A stretch of 64,000 bases of DNA from Candidatus Binatia bacterium (GTDB lineage: Bacteria; Desulfobacterota; Binatia; HRBIN30). Where the stretch lies: assembly GCA_026004215.1 (NCBI GenBank), contig BPIR01000004.1, positions 167,183 to 231,182 of the forward strand, given 5' to 3'. Each line of letters starts with the position of its first letter. The first letter of the stretch is position 1. Shown piece after piece: positions 60,735 through 64,000 of this stretch. A program made the translations under genes and the position numbers. The notes below the pieces were generated by a model. That model saw only the letters and a list, made by a program, of their open reading frames with translations, ran no database searches and had not been told where the DNA came from.

Positions 60735-60858
60735 CCCCCCTCATCCGGCCGTCGGCCGACCTCTCCCGGAACGTTGCCGGGGCGCACGGCGGTGCGCCCC
60801 GACACTGCACAATCGCCCCGCCCCCGTGGAACCTGTCGGGGCGACACTCGGGTCGCCC
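60735..60858 (+). repeat. GC-rich palindromic repeat, copy 3, between convergent genes
   Basis: CGGCC-GTC-GGCCG (60746-60758) lies in a ...CCTCATCCGGCC...CGACCTCTCCC context. It is followed by a perfect 9-bp stem, GGGGCGCAC/GTGCGCCCC, with a GGCG loop (60779-60800), and a 7-bp stem, GGGCGAC/GTCGCCC (60839-60858). The first part matches the copies near 2.3 and 2.5 kb. The 9-bp hairpin lies between the convergent rsmH and ridA stops and may act as a terminator, although no T-run follows. Confidence 0.75.
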
Positions 60859-60866
60859 GCGGGCCT

Positions 60867-61265
60867 CTAGGCATGGCGGCGAAAGGCCACGGCTTCGATT
60901 TCTATGCGGGCACCGCGCGGTAGGCTGGCCACCCCGACGGTAACGCGCGCTGGATACGGGGGCGAGAACGTTGCCGCGTAGACGTCGTTGACGGCAGCAA
61001 AATCGTTCAAATCCACGAGGTAAATCGTGGTGCGCACGACATCCGCAAGATCCGCTCCAGCGGCACGCAGAACAGCACGGAGGTTGGCCAACGCTTGTCG
61101 TGCCTCGGCAACCGTACCGCCGGCCACCAAGCCGCCTGTTGCCGGGTCGAGCCCGAGTTGCCCCGACAGGAAAATCCAGTTGCCCGCCGCAACGGCCTGG
61201 GAATACGGCCCGATCGCTGCCGGCGCTGCCGAAGTTTCTACAGGTTCTTTCGTGCAATTGCTCAC
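60867..61265 (-). CDS. ridA: RidA-family reactive imine deaminase
   Basis: A 132-residue YjgF/YER057c/UK114 protein that hydrolyses reactive enamine/imine intermediates from PLP enzymes. AAIGPYSQAVAAGNWIFLSGQLGLDP is the family opening, LADVVRTTIYLVDLNDFAAVNDVY follows, and PARVTVGVASLPRGARIEIEAVA holds the conserved Arg-Val-Glu region. The Arg of PARVTV, which binds the substrate carboxylate, is present, supporting true RidA activity. It is 25 bases downstream of the rel gene on the same strand and convergent with rsmH. Confidence 0.94.
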   Translation of the reverse strand: MSNCTKEPVETSAAPAAIGPYSQAVAAGNWIFLSGQLGLDPATGGLVAGGTVAEARQALANLRAVLRAAGADLADVVRTTIYLVDLNDFAAVNDVYAATFSPPYPARVTVGVASLPRGARIEIEAVAFRRHA

Positions 61266-61290
61266 CGCTGATCCTCCCCGGCCCGACTCT

Positions 61291-63435
61291 TCACGCCCGA
61301 GCTCGGGCGACCTTCACCACGCCACGCACTTTGGAGACATTGCGGAGCACACGCTGCAACTGGTCGATGTGTTGCACGGTGAGCTCGAACACGTTGAGAG
61401 ATTTCTGATCGGGTAGCTCCCGTACCGTGGCCCGCGTGATATTGACCCCCACGGCGCTAATGGCCCCCGACACTGCGGACAACAGGCCGGGAGCATCCAC
61501 ACACACCACTTCGACCCGTACCGTTTGCTTCGCTTCGGCGTCGTTGCGCCATGCGACATCCACCTGACGCTGCGGGTCGCTTTCCAGCACGCGCGGGCAA
61601 TCCACGGCGTGCACGGTGACCCCGCGCCCGCGCGTGAGGAAGCCGATGATGCGCTCCCCAGGCACAGGGCTGCAGCAGCGGGCAAAGCGCACGAGCACGT
61701 CGTCAATGCCACTTACAGTCACGCTCGGCAGCTCCGTGCGCCGCATGCGGCGGAACAAGCGCCGCCAGCCGGTTTCCGGCGTTCCTTCTTGTTGCAGTTG
61801 CTCGGCGGGCACGAGCTTGGCGAGCACTTGCCGCGGCGTGAGCCGGCCGTAACCGATGGCGGCAAACAGCGACTCTTCGTCGCGTACGCCCAGTGCTTGC
61901 AAAACGGCGGGAAAGTCCTCTTGCTTGCGCAGCTTGGCGAAGTCGAGGTGGTAGCGCGTGCAATCGCGCTGCAAGAGCTCCCGGCCCATCGCGATGCTGC
62001 GTTCACGCTGTTGTTGCTTGAGCCAGGTGCGGATTTTCTGGCGCGCGCGTGCGGTCTTGACGAAATTCAGCCAGTCGCTGCTGGGGGTTTGATTGGACGT
62101 GGTGATGATCTCCACCGTGTCGCCGTTGCACAAACAGTAGCGCAGCGGCACCAGCCGCCCGTTCACCCGCGCCCCCGCGCAGTGGTTGCCCACTTCGGAG
62201 TGGATCCGATACGCAAAGTCGATCACGGTGGAGCCCTCGGGGAACGACAAGCAGTCGCCCTTGGGCGTGAACACCACGACCTCGTCGCTGAACAAATCCT
62301 CCTTGACGAGGCGGAGAAACTCTTGCGGCTCCGAAGGGTTTTGCAGCCACTCCAGGAGTTGCCGCAGCCATGCGAAGCGCTCCGCATCTTGCTCGTCCAC
62401 GTGTTTGCCGCCCTTGTACTTCCAGTGGGCGGCAATGCCCATCTCGGCTACGCGGTGCATTTCGTGGGTGCGGATTTGTACCTCCATGCGTTCGCCGTAA
62501 GGGCCGATCACCGTCGTGTGCAGCGACTGATACATGTTCCCTTTCGGCAGCGCGATGTAGTCCTTGAAGCGCCCCGGCACCGGCTTCCAGTTGGCGTGAA
62601 TCACCCCCAGCGCCTCGTAGCATTCGCGCACCGTGCCCACGATGATGCGGAAGGCGATCAGATCGTAAATTTGGTCGTAGTGCAGGTTTTGCGCCTGCAT
62701 TTTCTGGTAGATCGAGTAAAAGTGCTTGGGCCGGCCGGTGACTTCCGCTTCGATGCCGGCCTCTTCGAGCTTGCGCCGCAAAATGGCGATGACCTCGGCG
62801 ATGTAGCGTTCGCGCTCCTCCTTGCGCTTGGCCACGGCGCGCTTGAGCTGGTAGTACACTTCCGGCTGCAAGTAGCGCAGCGCCTGGTCCTCGAGCTCGC
62901 TTTTCATCCAGTAAATTCCCAGCCGGTGCGCCAGCGGGGCGTAAATGTCGAGGGTTTCTTGCGCAATTTCCATTTGCCGCTCGGGTGGAAGGGCGTCGAG
63001 CGTGCGCATGTTGTGGAGGCGGTCGGCGAGTTTGATCAAAATGACCCGAATGTCTCGCGCCATCGCCAGCAGCATCTTGCGGAAATTTTCCGCTTGCTTT
63101 TCTTCGCGGCTGGTGAAGCTGATTTGGCTGATCTTGGTGACGCCGTCGACCAAGCTGGCGACTTCCGGCCCAAAGTGCCGCTCGATTTCATCGAGGGTGG
63201 TGAGCGTGTCTTCCACGGTGTCGTGCAACAGTGCGGTGGCGACACTGGCCGCATCGAGATGGAGCTCGGCAATGATCTTGGCCACTGCCACCGGATGCGA
63301 AAAGTAAGGCTCGCCCGAGGCCCGTTTTTGCCCGCGGTGCACGCGCTCGGAAAATTCGTAGGCGCGGGAGATCAGGCCCACGTCGGCGGCCGGGTCGTAG
63401 CTTCGAACCGTTTCAATCAGCGACTCTAGCTTCAT
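61291..63435 (-). CDS. Bifunctional (p)ppGpp synthase/hydrolase (Rel/SpoT)
   Basis: A 714-residue RelA/SpoT homologue controlling the stringent response. The HD hydrolase domain keeps H71-D72...E75-D76 (HDTVEDT) and the LADRLHNMRTL helix, so ppGpp hydrolysis is expected. The synthetase domain has GRPKHFYSIYQKM, YDLIAFRIIV and FKDYIALPKGNMYQSLHTTVIGPYGERMEVQIRT. A TGS domain (VFTPKGDCLSFPEGSTVIDFAYRIHSEVG), a conserved-Cys/zinc-finger-like region (VRFARCCSPVPGERIIGFLTRGRGV) and a C-terminal ACT domain follow. ATG 63435 gives the normal MKLESLIETV start and overlaps the upstream kinase stop by 4 bases (ATGA); a longer start at 63477 is unlikely. Confidence 0.96.
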   Translation of the reverse strand: MKLESLIETVRSYDPAADVGLISRAYEFSERVHRGQKRASGEPYFSHPVAVAKIIAELHLDAASVATALLHDTVEDTLTTLDEIERHFGPEVASLVDGVTKISQISFTSREEKQAENFRKMLLAMARDIRVILIKLADRLHNMRTLDALPPERQMEIAQETLDIYAPLAHRLGIYWMKSELEDQALRYLQPEVYYQLKRAVAKRKEERERYIAEVIAILRRKLEEAGIEAEVTGRPKHFYSIYQKMQAQNLHYDQIYDLIAFRIIVGTVRECYEALGVIHANWKPVPGRFKDYIALPKGNMYQSLHTTVIGPYGERMEVQIRTHEMHRVAEMGIAAHWKYKGGKHVDEQDAERFAWLRQLLEWLQNPSEPQEFLRLVKEDLFSDEVVVFTPKGDCLSFPEGSTVIDFAYRIHSEVGNHCAGARVNGRLVPLRYCLCNGDTVEIITTSNQTPSSDWLNFVKTARARQKIRTWLKQQQRERSIAMGRELLQRDCTRYHLDFAKLRKQEDFPAVLQALGVRDEESLFAAIGYGRLTPRQVLAKLVPAEQLQQEGTPETGWRRLFRRMRRTELPSVTVSGIDDVLVRFARCCSPVPGERIIGFLTRGRGVTVHAVDCPRVLESDPQRQVDVAWRNDAEAKQTVRVEVVCVDAPGLLSAVSGAISAVGVNITRATVRELPDQKSLNVFELTVQHIDQLQRVLRNVSKVRGVVKVARARA

Positions 63436-63992
63436 GTACGTGGCGACCGTGCCCGCTCGGGTGCAAAACGCACGCATGCCGCAGCGGCAATCACGCTTGC
63501 GACTTCCTCGGGGCTAACGTAATCGGTGCAAAACACGAGGTCGTACGGCGAGGTGTCCTCGAGATCGAAGCCGTAAATTTGCCGATACCGTTCCCGATCC
63601 GCACGCTGGCGCATCTCGTTGGCGCGCAGTTGCTCGGCGGCATCGCCTCCCTCGCGCTGTTGCACGCGCTCGGCCCGCACGGCTTCGCTCGCTGTGAGGT
63701 ACACCGTGAAGCTGTCCAGTCCGAGCTGCCGGGCGAAAAACGCCACCAGCCGCCCTTCCACGATCGCGTTTCCTCGGCGCAAGTGCTCGACCATGAGCGC
63801 GTCGAGCTGGCGATCTATCGAGTGGTCTCGGGCACACAGGCGATTGAACTCCTCCAGGCTCAAACCGCGGCGCTGGGCTTCTCGCCGGTACAAGTCGCCC
63901 GCGTAAATGTGGGGCAGGCCGAGCCGCTCGCTCAGCAAACGCGCCACCGTGGTCTTTCCGCTCCCGGGAGTGCCGGAAATGGTGATCAGCAT
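63432..63992 (-). CDS. Cytidylate-kinase-like P-loop kinase
   Basis: A 186-residue P-loop kinase. LITISGTPGSGKTTVARLLSERLGLPHIYAGDLYR gives Walker A (GTPGSGKT) and the CMP-kinase-type YAGDLYR. NAIVEGRLVAFFARQLGLDSFTVYLTASEAVRAERV follows, with REGGDAAEQLRANEMRQRADRERYRQIYGFDLED as the lid. The short form resembles archaeal-type cytidylate kinases rather than the 225-residue bacterial Cmk. It should phosphorylate CMP or dCMP, although adenylate-kinase-like functions cannot be excluded. It is complete, starting 8 bases inside the window edge, and is translationally coupled to rel. Confidence 0.88.
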   Translation of the reverse strand: MLITISGTPGSGKTTVARLLSERLGLPHIYAGDLYRREAQRRGLSLEEFNRLCARDHSIDRQLDALMVEHLRRGNAIVEGRLVAFFARQLGLDSFTVYLTASEAVRAERVQQREGGDAAEQLRANEMRQRADRERYRQIYGFDLEDTSPYDLVFCTDYVSPEEVASVIAAAACVRFAPERARSPRT

Positions 63993-64000
63993 AAAATCGT

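Noticed and set aside
61525..63429. 634-codon open frame on the + strand
   Set aside because: It is the antisense shadow of the rel gene, whose minus-strand product has complete, conserved HD, synthetase, TGS and ACT motifs.

Overview
The window looks like chromosomal DNA of an uncultured, high-GC Gram-negative bacterium. It encodes an RND-type efflux system with an outer-membrane factor, lipid A (Arn-type) modification enzymes, a sigma-54 activator and GTG starts. A signal-peptide FG-GAP/ASPIC protein with a Thr-Pro linker and a dockerin-like tail, a tandem class III CoA-transferase and a 2-hydroxyacyl-CoA-lyase-like enzyme recall environmental delta-proteobacterial or Binatota-like genomes, but the lineage is an inference and no rRNA is present.

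The window has two very different halves. From about 2 to 33.4 kb, ordinary housekeeping and catabolic genes (ppdK, aroE, a CoA-transferase, uspA-like, holA, a sigma-54 activator, a ThDP enzyme, engB, a gamma-glutamyl-amine cluster, tRNA-Leu) are separated by noncoding stretches of about 1-5 kb. Those stretches carry an interspersed repeat whose core is GGACACCCAC (reverse GTGGGTGTCC). I counted 51 exact cores by eye: 25 in one orientation and 26 in the other. They fall into 16 clusters, each of uniform orientation, and neighbouring clusters often face each other around a short gene-free island. One intact Y1/HUH transposase of the REP-associated type (12.5-13.5 kb) lies among the clusters, and a decayed DDE transposase lies inside one island. 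From 33.5 to 64 kb I saw no copy of the core, and genes are packed tightly.

The dense half starts with an FG-GAP surface protein, mscL with a zinc-ribbon tail, a ClC channel split by an apparent single-base frameshift, and rlmD-moaC divergent from trxB. From trxB onward a collinear run of genes (about 40.1-57.7 kb, many with 1-4 base overlaps) encodes a heavy-metal-type RND efflux pump (CzcCBA-like). This is followed directly by an Arn-like set: two prenyl-phosphate glycosyltransferases, a split ArnA (formyltransferase and decarboxylase as separate proteins), ArnD, two ArnT-like glycosyltransferases, a sugar aminotransferase, a Gfo/Idh/MocA oxidoreductase and a lone receiver domain. This suggests joint expression of metal or drug export and amino-sugar decoration of lipid A, possibly with a second amino sugar besides L-Ara4N.

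The right end holds a GT2 glycosyltransferase, a membrane-anchored LamG protein translationally coupled to rsmH, then (minus strand) ridA, a bifunctional Rel/SpoT (p)ppGpp enzyme and a cytidylate-kinase-like gene.
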